A DNA stretch of 38,637 nucleotides, taken from positions 1 to 38,637 of the forward strand of contig DIVF01000031.1 of assembly GCA_002423285.1 (NCBI GenBank), given 5' to 3'. Below, in pieces: positions 17,201 through 25,979 of this stretch. The stretch is from Micavibrio sp. UBA6139 (GTDB taxonomy: Bacteria; Pseudomonadota; Alphaproteobacteria; Micavibrionales; Micavibrionaceae). The position numbers and the translations under genes were made by a program. Each line of letters opens with the position of its first letter. Position 1 is the first letter of the stretch. The notes under the pieces are model-generated. The model saw only the letters and a program-made list of their open reading frames with translations, did no database searches and was not told where the DNA came from.

Positions 17201-20200
17201 TATTACCTTTGCCAATGCGCTAACCAAAACCAGTGGTACAACGGTACTAGAAAGTAGCACTGGACTCATTTCCCTCACTCATGGTGCCAGTCTTGGTGCA
17301 GGCAATCTCAGATTAACGACAGATTCCAATCTTTTCCTCGGCGATAACATCAGCGGCACCGGATCATTATCCATCTGGCAGGCTAGCGACAATGTTTCGA
17401 TGGGCGTTGGAACCGGGCAAGCCGGAACATTGCATTTGGATGATGATGAAATCCTGCGCATTCAAGACGGCTGGAGCGGTATCACCTTTGGTCGCACCGA
17501 CAGCGTTGCCGATTTCGACTTCATCGGTGGGGCATGGGCCGACCCATTGAATTTGCGCAGCGGCACAGGCATGATGAACATCAATGGCCCAGTGGCTATG
17601 GGCAGTAACAACTTGACCCTGAGCACCGATTCAAACCTGAATCTCAACGGCGCGATTACAATTTCTTCAAACAATTACCTAACCATCACGACAAACGATC
17701 CGGGGACAACCATTGGCCTGGGCGATGGACAAGCTGGCACCCTGCATCTTAGCAATGCTGAGCTGGCTTTCCTGCCAACCACATCAAAAGGCATTACGAT
17801 TGGGAATGCTGCCGCCACGGGTGACATGAATATCGGAACGCACAGCTGGAGCGATGCCCTTACCCTGCGCACGGGTACCGGCGTTATCAACATCAACGGT
17901 AATCAGACAATGGCGGCGAATGCCCTGACATTTCTGACCAGTGCTGATATGGTTTTAAACGGCACACTATCCGGCACGGGCACCCTGACGATTGCCCCAG
18001 CCATCGCAGCCACCTCCATTGGGATGGGTGACGGCCAGACTGGAACCATGACATTCAGCAATGCCGACCTTGCAAAATTCTCAAATGGCTGGGGCAGCAT
18101 TATTATTGGAACGACCGCCTTAACGGGCGCGATCAATATGGGTGCCTATAACTGGAACAGCAGCCTGACCCTGCGAACCAGCACCGGGGCGATGAATATC
18201 CTCGGCGACCAGAATATGGGCGCTAAAAACCTGACCCTGACAACAGGATCAAATCTGGCTATCGATGGCCTGCTGACCGGGACAGGAACCTTAAACATCA
18301 CCCCTACCCTCGCCACGACCCATATCGGTATTGGCGACGGTCAAGCTGGAGTCTTGTTGCTGAGCGATGCTGAACTGGACAGAATTCAAACGGGCTGGGC
18401 CAGCGTTGTGATCGGTTCCACGACGATCGATAACAATATGAATATCGGCGCGCGGACTTGGAATAACTCCATGGATTTTAGAACCGATATCGGGGCCTTG
18501 AACATTAACGGTGCCCAGAATATGGGCGCAAACAACCTGGTCCTGCGCACCAACACCAATCTGGGCATCAATTACATTCTGGCCGGGACAGGCACATTAT
18601 CCATTCTCAATTCCGGAACAGCCGCAGCAAACTCCATTGGCATCGGTGACGGCCAAACAGGGCAGCTTCACCTCAGCAATGCGGAACTGGCCCTGTTTGA
18701 AAATCAGGGATGGAACACGATTGCCTTTGGTAACGGGTCATCAGCAGGAGCCTTGAATGTTGCCGCCCATACATGGGGCACCAATCTGATCTTGCGCAAT
18801 GCGGGCAATGCCTCGAATTTATTGAATATCAACGGCGTTCAAACGATGGGCAATAATAATCTAACCATCACCAGCAACAACGACATCGTTATTGGCCATG
18901 CCCTGAACGGGACAGGCACACTCAGCATCGGGCAAACGGCCGCAACGATTGGCATGGGTGTCGGCACAGGTCAAACGGGCGCCGTTGCCATCAGTAATGC
19001 GGAACTGGCCTTGATCGGTTCCGGATGGTCCGAATTACAATTTGGTACAGCAACCGCCGTTTCCGGAACCCATGCGGCCATCAATGTCGGCGCCTATAAT
19101 TGGAATAACAATGTCACCTTCCGCAGCATCAGCGGCGCGATCAATATCAACGGCATTCAAGACACGGGTGCCCGCAATTTTACCATCAGCACCAGCGGAA
19201 ACCCGGCCATCAACGCCGCAATCAATGGCACAGGCCTCTTGCGGATTATACCCGCAGCGGTTTCAACGACCATGGGTATTGGCGGTTCCGGTACGCTCAA
19301 CCTGACATCTGGCGAGATATCCAATTTTGGCGCAGGGTGGGACCAGATTATTTTCGGACGTGAAGACGGCACAGGCGCAGTCGCCGTAGCGGCCCGCACA
19401 TGGAATAATGACGTCGTCGTGCAATCAGGAACGGGTGTCATCACCATTTCCGGGGCAACGATGGGAACCAATGACCTGACATTATCAACCAATGGCAATT
19501 TAAGCCTTACCGGCAACCTGACCGGCACAAGCCAATTGACCATCAAAAACACCAGCGGCCTTGCCGGAATTAGCCTTGGCACAGGCCAGACAGGGACACT
19601 CAACCTCGACGCGACGGAAATCACCCGCATTGTCGATGGTTGGGCCGGCGTCACCATCGGCAGCGAAAATTCATTCGGCAATATCAATATCGGGGCCAAT
19701 ACATGGGTCAACCCGATGACCTTTATCACGGGTGGAAATGTCATTTTGAATGGCATTCAGGCCACAACCGAAACGGGTGGCACACCGCTTGTTTTTGCAA
19801 CAACGGGCGGCGCCTTCATCAATAATGTCGGCAGCAACGCGATCGACCCAGGGGACGGGCGCTATCTGGTTTATTCCGTGGCACAGGCCAACGATACATT
19901 AAATGACCTTGTCCGCCCGACCATTGTAACCGATCAATCCTATGGGTCTTATGGCCCTGCGCTGGTTACCGAAACAGGCAATGTTTATCTTTATTCCGGT
20001 TTAGGAATGAAAATCCTGACGTTGAAGATCAATGATCTGGATAAAATTTATGGCGATGCCAACCCGACATATTTGTATTCCTATATTAGCGGGTTGCAGG
20101 GCGGCGATTTACTGAATGATATCGTTTTATCCTATACAATGTCAGCCGCCGGATCAAACGCACTGGATGATGCGGGAACAACGCGCACGATTACCGGTAC

Positions 20201-22721
20201 ATTCAGTCTGGGTGGCGGGTATGCGCTGAACCTGCTGACCGGGACATTGACGGTTGAAAAGGCCGACCTGATTGTGGAAGGCGATTCTGATCATCGCTTC
20301 TACGGGTCCAATAACCCGGCCCTCACCATCAGCTATTCCGGCTTTAAAAATGGCGAAGATGAATCGGAACTGGATGATCTTGCCACCGCAGCAACAACCG
20401 CCACCATTTTATCGAATGTCGGAACATACGCCATCACCACCAGCGGCGGGTCGGATAATAACTATAACTACATTTACACCGATGGCACATTGACCGTTGA
20501 TAAGGCCCTGCTGACCGCCACCGCGCAAAGCACCACCCGTGAATATGGCGAGGCCAACCCAACATTCACCTTTAACTATAGCGGATTTAAAAACGGCGAT
20601 ACGGTCACAGGCATTGATACAAAGGCCACAGGCACCACCATTGCCACCGCAACATCGAATGTCGGAAATTATGCCATTACCGGGTCCGGGGCGGTTGATA
20701 ACAACTATGCCTTTACTTACGTCGCTGGAACGCTCGGCGTCACCAAGGCGACAGTGAGCGCCACCGCTAATAACCAGTCCCGCCTCTATGGCGATGCCAA
20801 CCCAGCACTTGGCGTCAGCTATTCAGGCTTTAAAAATGGCGAAACGCAAAGCGTGTTCACCACGCAGGCCACCGCCAGCACAGCGGCCGATGCCCTTTCC
20901 AACGTCAACACCTATGCGATCACCGCATCGGGCGCGGCGGCCACTAACTATAACTTTGTCTATAACAACGGCACCCTGACGGTGAACAAGGCAACACTCA
21001 CCGTTACAGCCGGTAATGGATTGCGCCTCTACGGCGATACAAACCCTGCCCTTGGCGTCAGCTATAGCGGCTTCAAAAATGGCCAGACCGACAGCGTCCT
21101 GACCACACAAGCCACCGCCACCAGCGCAGCCGATGCCACCAGCGATGTTGGCTCTTATGCAACCGTTGCATCTGGTGCCGCCGCCAATAACTATGATTTC
21201 AACTATGTAAACGGCACATTTACCGTGGACAAGGCAAGCTTGATCGCCACCGCGCAAAACGCCAGCCGCGTCTACGGCGAAGCCAATCCGGCCCTCAGCT
21301 TCGTCTATACAGGATTTAAAAACGGCCAAACAGATACCGTCATCGACACCAAGGCAACAGGCGCAACCGACGCAACACTGGCCTCCAATGTTGGCACCTA
21401 CACGATCACCGGGTCGGGTGCGTTTGATAACAATTATGCCTTTACCTATGTCAACGGAACGCTCGATGTGACCAAGGCAACATTGACAGCGACCGCCAAT
21501 AATAAATCTCGCCTCTATGGCGCGGTGAACCCGGTCTTTGATGTGAGCTACACCGGGTTCAAGGGCACCGATACCGCAAGCGTCATTGATACACTGGCCA
21601 CCGCCAGCACCACCGCCGATGCCCTGTCCGGTGTAAACGATTATGCCATCACCGTGACGGGCGCAGATGATAATAACTATAGCTTTAATTACATTGACGG
21701 GCTTTTGACCGTTGGCAAGGCGCTTATAACCGTGACATCAGGCGACGGCACACGCAGTTACGGCGATGCCAACCCGTCCCTGAACACGCTTTATAGCGGT
21801 TTTAGAAACAGCGAAAACCATACCGTTCTAACCGCTCTCGCCACAACAACCAGTGCCGCCGATGCCAGCAGCAATGTTGGCACCTATGCCACGACATCAT
21901 CAGGGGCCGTCGCCAATAACTATGACTTTAATTATGTTGATGGCGTTTTGACGATTACCAAGGCGACATTGACCGCCACTGCCGGGAATGGCACGCGTAT
22001 CTACGGCGACGCAAACCCGTCCTTCACCGTCAATTACGCGGGTTTCAAAAACAGCGACACAATTTTGGATATTGATACCCTTGCCACCGCCAGCTCCGCC
22101 GCGAATGCGACCTCTAATGTTGGGAATTACGCAACGCAAGCGACAGGCGGTCTTGATAACAATTATGCCTTTAACTATGTCGATGGCATTTTGAACATCG
22201 CCAAGGCTGAACTGAATGCCATCGCTGCAAACGCAACCCGCGTCGCCGGTGAAGCCAACCCGGTTTTTACCGTGTCTTATACCGGGTTCCGTAACGGTGA
22301 AAGCAGCAATGTGATTGATACGCTGGCCACAGCATCGACAACAGCCGGCCTTGCCACCCCGATTGGCAATTATGCGATCATCGCCGCCGGCGCGTTTGAT
22401 AATAATTACAGTTTTATCTACACCGATGGCATTTTAGAGATCACAGCCTCGGCCCTTCCACCGCCTGCATCAATCACTGCCCTGCCGCCAACAGCGGATA
22501 TTGGTACTGTGATTCCTGTTTTGTATCAAACAACTGCATCGCCGCAGCTGGTAAGCATGTTGCGCAGCAAGACGCCCGCCAATATCATCATTATGAACAA
22601 CGATAATATAACGGAGCCTAGCCTGTTCAGCTATAACGCTCTGATCGCAATTTCTGCGAGCGTTCATGATTACTTTGATAATGGATCAGGAAAAGAACAA
22701 CAGAACGACAGCGCGTTCTAA
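14277..22721 (+). CDS. Giant TPS exoprotein/adhesin with FHA secretion domain and two repeat arrays
   Basis: A 2814-residue secreted beta-helical protein. The signal peptide ends near ALA-AP (residue 33). A TPS secretion domain covers about residues 35-300, with the hallmark NPNG at 115-118 followed by IVFGANS. Next come a beta-helix to about 527, about 12 repeats of roughly 100 residues (about 528-1860), and ten MBG-type domains of 81 residues (about 1911-2725; YGDANP, YSGFKNG and NNY motifs). A Pro-rich linker leads to a short non-repetitive tail. I found no cysteine in it, which suits TPS export. It has a GAGGG ribosome site. The likely role is adhesion, biofilm formation or prey/host contact. 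Its stop overlaps greB by 4 bases on the opposite strand. Confidence 0.9.
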   Translation: MGFIRPATRHKYLLHTSATFAVMILAHSQIALAAPEGGIVTSGSATIQSIGTTTTIQQTSDRAIIGWDSFDLDNTDHVQFQQPSSSSITVNRIRDTKASQINGKITANGNIILLNPNGIVFGANSVVDVGGIVATSSDIENDADFMAGGAVKFTKPGKDDARIINHGTMTVRDAGLAGLVAPHIENHGVIQAKMGRVQLASGDMATIDFAGDGLIKLEVSDAVAAQSIRNTGTLDAEGGSVLITAAQARGMVDALITNTGTIKANTLAHKTGSVEIQAAQGKIINTGTIAAAGLRDNEMGGTITVLADQIILDGAALIDASGDLGGGSIRVGGDYQGGGTLPTSDYLFVGNDVILNSRSRKPAQAGTIILWSDDTTRFYGHADASGNDGLIEVSGKQALDFAGTVDLRSTSGANGTLLLDPTNITISSGANSNVTGATPYEPSADSVTSVLNIATLQTALNNGNVIVQTRATGAQAGNITVDSAITWANGNKLTLDAHNQIIINQAISGHDLHMIAGGDIVIGNTLSGAGTLTIEQRSDAITMGLGGGVGTLNLSVAEIANIQNGWADIILGRQTATANMTVNALTWNDNLTLRSGTGVISIAGVQTTAAGNNLSIITDGDLAVTNTMNGNSTGTLRIQQASAGTTIGLGGGAGILNLSVTEIGYIDGNWSNIIIGRTDGTGAVTMSTAIWADPLTIQSGSGLINVSGVQTMGANALTFKTDGDITLAAVANILSGSTTLTFEQVSASTGIGLGDAMTGALNLTTTEISRLRDGWANIIFGRTDATADINIGTGTWKDHLTLLTGSGNINASGLTTSANNLTAKTTSGDITFATILTKTGGTSALETDTGLITLAGGAALGTGSLRMVTDSDIVLGGDISGTGTLTISQASANTSMGIGTGQAGTVHLNDTEVTRILTGWSSRTFGRADGSADMNIGTSLWGDHLTLLSGAGDVHINGVLSTLTKNLTITTTDGNITFANALTKTSGTTVLESSTGLISLTHGASLGAGNLRLTTDSNLFLGDNISGTGSLSIWQASDNVSMGVGTGQAGTLHLDDDEILRIQDGWSGITFGRTDSVADFDFIGGAWADPLNLRSGTGMMNINGPVAMGSNNLTLSTDSNLNLNGAITISSNNYLTITTNDPGTTIGLGDGQAGTLHLSNAELAFLPTTSKGITIGNAAATGDMNIGTHSWSDALTLRTGTGVININGNQTMAANALTFLTSADMVLNGTLSGTGTLTIAPAIAATSIGMGDGQTGTMTFSNADLAKFSNGWGSIIIGTTALTGAINMGAYNWNSSLTLRTSTGAMNILGDQNMGAKNLTLTTGSNLAIDGLLTGTGTLNITPTLATTHIGIGDGQAGVLLLSDAELDRIQTGWASVVIGSTTIDNNMNIGARTWNNSMDFRTDIGALNINGAQNMGANNLVLRTNTNLGINYILAGTGTLSILNSGTAAANSIGIGDGQTGQLHLSNAELALFENQGWNTIAFGNGSSAGALNVAAHTWGTNLILRNAGNASNLLNINGVQTMGNNNLTITSNNDIVIGHALNGTGTLSIGQTAATIGMGVGTGQTGAVAISNAELALIGSGWSELQFGTATAVSGTHAAINVGAYNWNNNVTFRSISGAININGIQDTGARNFTISTSGNPAINAAINGTGLLRIIPAAVSTTMGIGGSGTLNLTSGEISNFGAGWDQIIFGREDGTGAVAVAARTWNNDVVVQSGTGVITISGATMGTNDLTLSTNGNLSLTGNLTGTSQLTIKNTSGLAGISLGTGQTGTLNLDATEITRIVDGWAGVTIGSENSFGNINIGANTWVNPMTFITGGNVILNGIQATTETGGTPLVFATTGGAFINNVGSNAIDPGDGRYLVYSVAQANDTLNDLVRPTIVTDQSYGSYGPALVTETGNVYLYSGLGMKILTLKINDLDKIYGDANPTYLYSYISGLQGGDLLNDIVLSYTMSAAGSNALDDAGTTRTITGTFSLGGGYALNLLTGTLTVEKADLIVEGDSDHRFYGSNNPALTISYSGFKNGEDESELDDLATAATTATILSNVGTYAITTSGGSDNNYNYIYTDGTLTVDKALLTATAQSTTREYGEANPTFTFNYSGFKNGDTVTGIDTKATGTTIATATSNVGNYAITGSGAVDNNYAFTYVAGTLGVTKATVSATANNQSRLYGDANPALGVSYSGFKNGETQSVFTTQATASTAADALSNVNTYAITASGAAATNYNFVYNNGTLTVNKATLTVTAGNGLRLYGDTNPALGVSYSGFKNGQTDSVLTTQATATSAADATSDVGSYATVASGAAANNYDFNYVNGTFTVDKASLIATAQNASRVYGEANPALSFVYTGFKNGQTDTVIDTKATGATDATLASNVGTYTITGSGAFDNNYAFTYVNGTLDVTKATLTATANNKSRLYGAVNPVFDVSYTGFKGTDTASVIDTLATASTTADALSGVNDYAITVTGADDNNYSFNYIDGLLTVGKALITVTSGDGTRSYGDANPSLNTLYSGFRNSENHTVLTALATTTSAADASSNVGTYATTSSGAVANNYDFNYVDGVLTITKATLTATAGNGTRIYGDANPSFTVNYAGFKNSDTILDIDTLATASSAANATSNVGNYATQATGGLDNNYAFNYVDGILNIAKAELNAIAANATRVAGEANPVFTVSYTGFRNGESSNVIDTLATASTTAGLATPIGNYAIIAAGAFDNNYSFIYTDGILEITASALPPPASITALPPTADIGTVIPVLYQTTASPQLVSMLRSKTPANIIIMNNDNITEPSLFSYNALIAISASVHDYFDNGSGKEQQNDSAF
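15861..19830 (+). repeat. Twelve tandem repeats of about 100 codons in the adhesin
   Basis: Each unit begins TGTLTI-like, then an IG[LM]GDGQ[AT]GTL strand, a SNAEL or TEI helix, a GW-x-x-I-x-[FI]G[RT] motif, a W-x-x-x-LTLR-x-GTG strand and INI-x-G-x-QTMG-x-NNLTL. Units 3 and 4 are about 145 residues because of an extra segment (ILTKTGGTSALETDTGLI and its counterpart), present in both and similar between them. That points to a two-unit duplication. Divergence between units is large, so the array is not recent. Confidence 0.85.
20008..22451 (+). repeat. Ten MBG-type domain repeats in the adhesin
   Basis: Nine regular units of about 243 bp (81 residues) start at about 20265, preceded by one divergent unit from about 20008. 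Each has YG[DE]ANP, a YSGFKNG turn, an [A]T[A]-rich strand, NVG-x-YAI, a NNY-x-F strand and GTLTV-x-KA linking to the next unit. The last unit has lost the Tyr of YG (VAGEANP). MBG domains are common in bacterial surface adhesins and act as spacers or glycan-facing stalks. Confidence 0.88.
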
Positions 22722-23266
22722 GGTAAGGGATAAGAAATATCCAAAACCTCAATAACCTCAACACCAAATTCTGTTTGAATTTTTGCTGTATCACCAACAC
22801 GTTTTTTCATCAGGGCGCGCGCCACGGGGCTGAGCCAGTTGATTTTCCCCTGATCCAGATCCGCTTCATCAACCCCAACCAGCTTTACAGTCATTTCAGT
22901 GCCATCTTCCCGCACATACATCACGGCCGCGCCAAAGAAAACCTGCTCCAATGATTGCTGTTGTTTCGGGTCAACGACTTCAGCACTTTCAATGCGCTTG
23001 GTCAGATAGCGCACGCGGCGGTCAATCTCGCGCAGACGCTTTTTATTATAAAGGTAATCACCGTTTTCAGAACGATCCCCGTTCCCGGCAGCCCAGGAGA
23101 CAATCTCCACAATGCGCGGACGTTCAATCCGCAGCAGGAATTTCCATTCTTCCTGCAACGCAGCCAGACCAAAGGGTGTCATATAATTTTTAACATGCGA
23201 AGGCAGCGGATCCGGTTCTTCCAGATCATCTTCAGTATCGGTTTCCTTGGTAAATGCCTTGCTCAT
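22718..23266 (-). CDS. greB: Transcription elongation factor GreB
   Basis: A 182-residue GreA/GreB-family factor that rescues backtracked RNA polymerase by transcript cleavage. It has an acidic coiled-coil tip with the two catalytic acids in GDRSENGDYLYNKKRLREID, and the C-terminal FKBP-like domain with INWLSPVARALMKKRVGD. An N-terminal extension of about 25 residues is rich in acidic residues and is unusual. The length and sequence favour GreB over GreA. The gene is convergent with the adhesin gene and overlaps its last four bases. Confidence 0.92.
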   Translation of the reverse strand: MSKAFTKETDTEDDLEEPDPLPSHVKNYMTPFGLAALQEEWKFLLRIERPRIVEIVSWAAGNGDRSENGDYLYNKKRLREIDRRVRYLTKRIESAEVVDPKQQQSLEQVFFGAAVMYVREDGTEMTVKLVGVDEADLDQGKINWLSPVARALMKKRVGDTAKIQTEFGVEVIEVLDISYPLP

Positions 23267-23382
23267 TCTTTAATCTTAGCCGAGGAAACGGTTGCAGGGC
23301 AAGATATCGACCACAGAAGGGTTGATTTATGGCTTTTTAAAACAGAAGATAGGACCGTCGTTCAAGCTGATAGGAGAAAACC

Positions 23383-23754
23383 ATGGCCAAATATGTTGAC
23401 GGATTCGTACTGCCAGTTCCAAAAAAGAATATCGAAGCCTATCGGGCGCTGGCCAAAAAAGCCGCAAAGATCTGGATCGAACATGGCGCGTTGGAATACC
23501 GCGAATGCGTTGCCGAAGACATGGATGTCGATATGGGCATCCCCTTCCCGCAACTGACAAAAATCAAAAAGACAGAAACCGTTGTGTTTGCGTGGATCGT
23601 TTATAAATCCCGCACCCACCGCGACCGGGTTTTGGAACGCGTCATGAACGACCACCGTTTGACTGATATGGACCCGAAAGCCATTCCATTTGATTGCAAC
23701 CGCATGTCCTTCGGCGGCTTTGATGTTCTGGTTGAAGCCAAAGAAAAGGCATAA
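23383..23754 (+). CDS. DUF1428 family protein (YbaA-like)
   Basis: A 123-residue dimeric alpha/beta-barrel-type protein. YVDGFVLPVPKKNIEAYR at the start, ECVAEDM and FAWIVYKSR in the middle, and RMSFGGFDVLVEA at the end are characteristic of DUF1428. The family's function is unknown. It has a strong AGGAG ribosome site. A lipoprotein gene follows 15 bases later. Confidence 0.88.
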   Translation: MAKYVDGFVLPVPKKNIEAYRALAKKAAKIWIEHGALEYRECVAEDMDVDMGIPFPQLTKIKKTETVVFAWIVYKSRTHRDRVLERVMNDHRLTDMDPKAIPFDCNRMSFGGFDVLVEAKEKA

Positions 23755-23769
23755 ACGGTCAAAAAACCA

Positions 23770-24309
23770 ATGCTGCGTATCTTATCCCTGATTGTTGTTT
23801 TGATGCTGTTACCGGCCTGTGCCACGGTACAGATGCCATCGACACCAAAACACAATCCGGCATTGGCTGATTACATTTATTTAAAAAAACCGGAACAATG
23901 CGTCCCCTATGCGCGGCGCATTTCCGGGGTTCAGATTTTCGGCGATGCCCATACATGGTGGGACCGGGCGATGCCGCGCTATCAACGCGGTAACATGCCA
24001 CAGCCGGGTGCCGTTTTAGTTCTATCCAGAACAGCTAAAATGACCCATGGCCATGTCGCGGTCGTAAAAAATGTCATTGATTCCCGCCAGATCAACATAA
24101 CCCACAGCAATTGGGGCAATGATTCAAGAAGTCGCCGCGTCCTGTACCGTTCGATGCGGATCCAAGATATTTCACCCCAGAATGACTGGACCATTTTACG
24201 GTTTTGGAATGATGAGGAGGGAGTCTTCGGATTCCCCTATGCGGCACGCGGATTTATTTACCCGCATGCCGCACCAATTATGACTTCAGCGACCCATTCA
24301 GGGATTTAA
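23770..24309 (+). CDS. CHAP-domain lipoprotein (probable peptidoglycan amidase)
   Basis: A 179-residue lipoprotein: the signal LLPAC places the lipid Cys at residue 17. A CHAP (NlpC/P60-like) cysteine-peptidase domain follows. The nucleophile is Cys44 in EQCVPYARRISG, the His is in THGHVAVV (His95), and the polar partner is probably in ITHSNWG. CHAP enzymes cut cross-links or amides in peptidoglycan, so the protein probably remodels the wall from the outer-membrane inner leaflet. The stop lies 3 bases from the convergent Ohr-like gene. Confidence 0.82.
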   Translation: MLRILSLIVVLMLLPACATVQMPSTPKHNPALADYIYLKKPEQCVPYARRISGVQIFGDAHTWWDRAMPRYQRGNMPQPGAVLVLSRTAKMTHGHVAVVKNVIDSRQINITHSNWGNDSRSRRVLYRSMRIQDISPQNDWTILRFWNDEEGVFGFPYAARGFIYPHAAPIMTSATHSGI

Positions 24310-24312
24310 ATG

Positions 24313-24738
24313 TTAAACCACCGTCAGGCGCACATCGACATTGCCACGTGTGGCGTTGGAATATGGGCAAACCTGATGCGCCTTGGCGACCAGAGCATTG
24401 GCCTCTTCCGATGACAGGCCCGGCAGGCTGACCGCCAGATCAATATCCAGACCAAAACCACCTTCGCTGCGCGGACCAATACCAACGGTTGCAGTGACGG
24501 TTGTGTCATCAGGAACCTTTGGCCCACCCTTGGACGCAACGGCCTTCATCGCGCCCAGAAAGCATGCGGCATAGCCGGTTGCAAAGAGTTGCTCAGGGTT
24601 ATTACCCGGCTTGCCGGCCCCGCCCAATTCCTTTGGCGTGGACATTGTAATATCCAATGCGCCGTCTTCTGTTTTGGAATGACCATCACGGCCTCCGGTT
24701 GCGGTTGCACTGATTTTATAAAGAACATTAACTGACAT
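24313..24738 (-). CDS. ohr: Organic hydroperoxide resistance protein (Ohr subfamily of OsmC)
   Basis: A 141-residue thiol peroxidase. It has the two reactive cysteines of Ohr, Cys59 in GYAACFLGAM and Cys124 in HQVCPYSNATRGNVDV, and the Ohr-specific start VLYKISATATGGRDG. It reduces organic peroxides with lipoyl-type thiols. A strong AAGGAG precedes the start. It follows the SDR gene by 45 bases and is the last gene of the apparently TetR-controlled unit. No adjacent MarR-type OhrR is present, so control by the upstream TetR is plausible. Confidence 0.9.
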   Translation of the reverse strand: MSVNVLYKISATATGGRDGHSKTEDGALDITMSTPKELGGAGKPGNNPEQLFATGYAACFLGAMKAVASKGGPKVPDDTTVTATVGIGPRSEGGFGLDIDLAVSLPGLSSEEANALVAKAHQVCPYSNATRGNVDVRLTVV

Positions 24739-24783
24739 GGCATTTCTCCTTATTTAGTGTGATTTCGAATGTGGTTTAAAAAA

Positions 24784-25527
24784 TTACGCTGTCCCGCCGC
24801 CATCAACGCGAATTTGCGCACCGTTGACAAAGGATGCGGCAGGGGATGCCAGAAAGGCAACAACATTCCCGATTTCATCCGTCTTGCCGAATCGGCCCAT
24901 CGGAATGGTAGCACGCAATCCATCAGCAGACGGTCCATCACCGGGATTCATTTCAGTATCAATCGGGCCCGGTTGAACATTGTTGATGGTAATGCCGCGC
25001 GGCCCCAGATCACGCGCCAGACCACGGGTCAAACCCGCCACAGCGGCCTTGGTCATGGTATAGATTGATGCTGTTGGGAAGATGGATGTTTCGCTCATTA
25101 CACTGCCGATATTAATAATGCGACCACCCGACTTCATATGCTTCAATGATTCTTGCACAGCGACAAAGACCCCCTTCACATTCACATTGGTCATGCGGTC
25201 AAAATCCGTAACGCTGACATCGGCAATATCGCCCATCATCGCAATGCCGGCATTATTGACCAGAATATCCAAGCCACCAAAGGTGGACACTGTTTCAGCG
25301 ACTGCCCTACGCACAGCCACCTCATCGGCAGCATCGGCCTTGATTGCCACGGCCCTGCCACCGGACGCTTTGATCTCGGCCACGACTTCATTGGCCCGCT
25401 CCGGTGAGGCAGAATAGGTGATTGCAACAGCAGCGCCATCAGCCGCCAGTTTCCTTGCAATCGCCGCACCAATACCGCGTGATGCACCGGTAACGAGAGC
25501 CACTTTATTGTCGAGTATTTGGGTCAT
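24784..25527 (-). CDS. SDR-family oxidoreductase (FabG-like)
   Basis: A 247-residue short-chain dehydrogenase. The cofactor motif is TGASRGIG (residues 14-21), followed by NNAG, a catalytic Ser in IINIGSVMSE and the Y-x-x-x-K pair in IYTMTKAAVAGL. Classical SDRs of this type use NADPH; a basic residue (Arg19) after the glycine motif fits that. The substrate is unknown. Repeated association with TetR regulators and peroxide defence suggests reduction of a reactive carbonyl. It has a GGAA-type ribosome site and is preceded by four tiny ORFs on the same strand. Confidence 0.9.
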   Translation of the reverse strand: MTQILDNKVALVTGASRGIGAAIARKLAADGAAVAITYSASPERANEVVAEIKASGGRAVAIKADAADEVAVRRAVAETVSTFGGLDILVNNAGIAMMGDIADVSVTDFDRMTNVNVKGVFVAVQESLKHMKSGGRIINIGSVMSETSIFPTASIYTMTKAAVAGLTRGLARDLGPRGITINNVQPGPIDTEMNPGDGPSADGLRATIPMGRFGKTDEIGNVVAFLASPAASFVNGAQIRVDGGGTA

Positions 25528-25551
25528 TTATCGTTCCTTTCGTTTCGTTGA

Positions 25552-25632
25552 TTATTTTTTGTATGTTTGTACGGAATATTGAGTGGAGGCGTCGTACATG
25601 GCCTTGGTAATGTCATCGAATGAATACTGCAT
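25552..25632 (-). CDS. Tiny ORF, 26 residues
   Basis: This encodes 26 residues, starting MQYSFDDITKAMYDAS. It is preceded by a very good AAAGGAGAA ribosome site 5 to 6 bases before the ATG, which is the main reason to call it. It is the fourth of four tiny ORFs between tetR and the SDR gene. I do not recognise it. Confidence 0.5.
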   Translation of the reverse strand: MQYSFDDITKAMYDASTQYSVQTYKK

Positions 25633-25650
25633 AAAAATTCTCCTTTAAAG

Positions 25651-25806
25651 TTAATGCCAGATATAGCCATTCCGGTTTTGATCTGCCCGGATCAATGCCG
25701 CGCGACGTTCTGCGATCACAGCATCCAGATCAGCGATATGGCGTTCAAAGCCAAGACCACGGGTGAAGGATATTTTGTGTGTTGATTCTTGCTGTATAAA
25801 TTTCAT
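25651..25806 (-). CDS. Tiny ORF, 51 residues
   Basis: This encodes 51 residues. It begins MKFIQQESTHKISFTRGLGF, has a charged helix (DLDAVIAERRAALIRAD), and ends NGYIWH. A GGAAAGGA precedes the ATG. The arrangement of an extended N-terminus followed by one basic helix recalls DUF1127-size proteins, but the motif is not theirs. It starts 18 bases after the previous tiny ORF. Confidence 0.55.
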   Translation of the reverse strand: MKFIQQESTHKISFTRGLGFERHIADLDAVIAERRAALIRADQNRNGYIWH

Positions 25807-25824
25807 GATCTTGTCCTTTCCTTT

Positions 25825-25977
25825 TTAAAGTTGCCCCTGCGCACGCAGGAATTTTCTGATCGCTGGTTCTGTTTCATCAGCATCAAAGCGACCCACTTCA
25901 CGGTTGAAAATCTGATGCATGCTCTGGCTAAAAAACTGGTTGTGGAAATCACCGCTTAACATTCTGATCTGTTCCAT
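25825..25977 (-). CDS. Tiny ORF, 50 residues
   Basis: This encodes 50 residues, beginning MEQIRMLSGDFHNQFFSQSM and ending in a short helix RKFLRAQGQL. It starts 2 bases after the stop of the preceding tiny ORF (TAAAAATGG), so translation is probably coupled. No known family is recognised. Confidence 0.55.
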   Translation of the reverse strand: MEQIRMLSGDFHNQFFSQSMHQIFNREVGRFDADETEPAIRKFLRAQGQL

Positions 25978-25979
25978 TT

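Noticed and set aside
20823..21329. Long open frame antisense to the MBG repeats
   Set aside because: It is a shadow of the repetitive codon pattern on the plus strand; no ribosome site or recognisable protein.
14277..22721. Repeats as a CRISPR array or tandem DNA satellite
   Set aside because: Units are 243-435 bp, in frame and divergent at the DNA level; they are protein-domain repeats.
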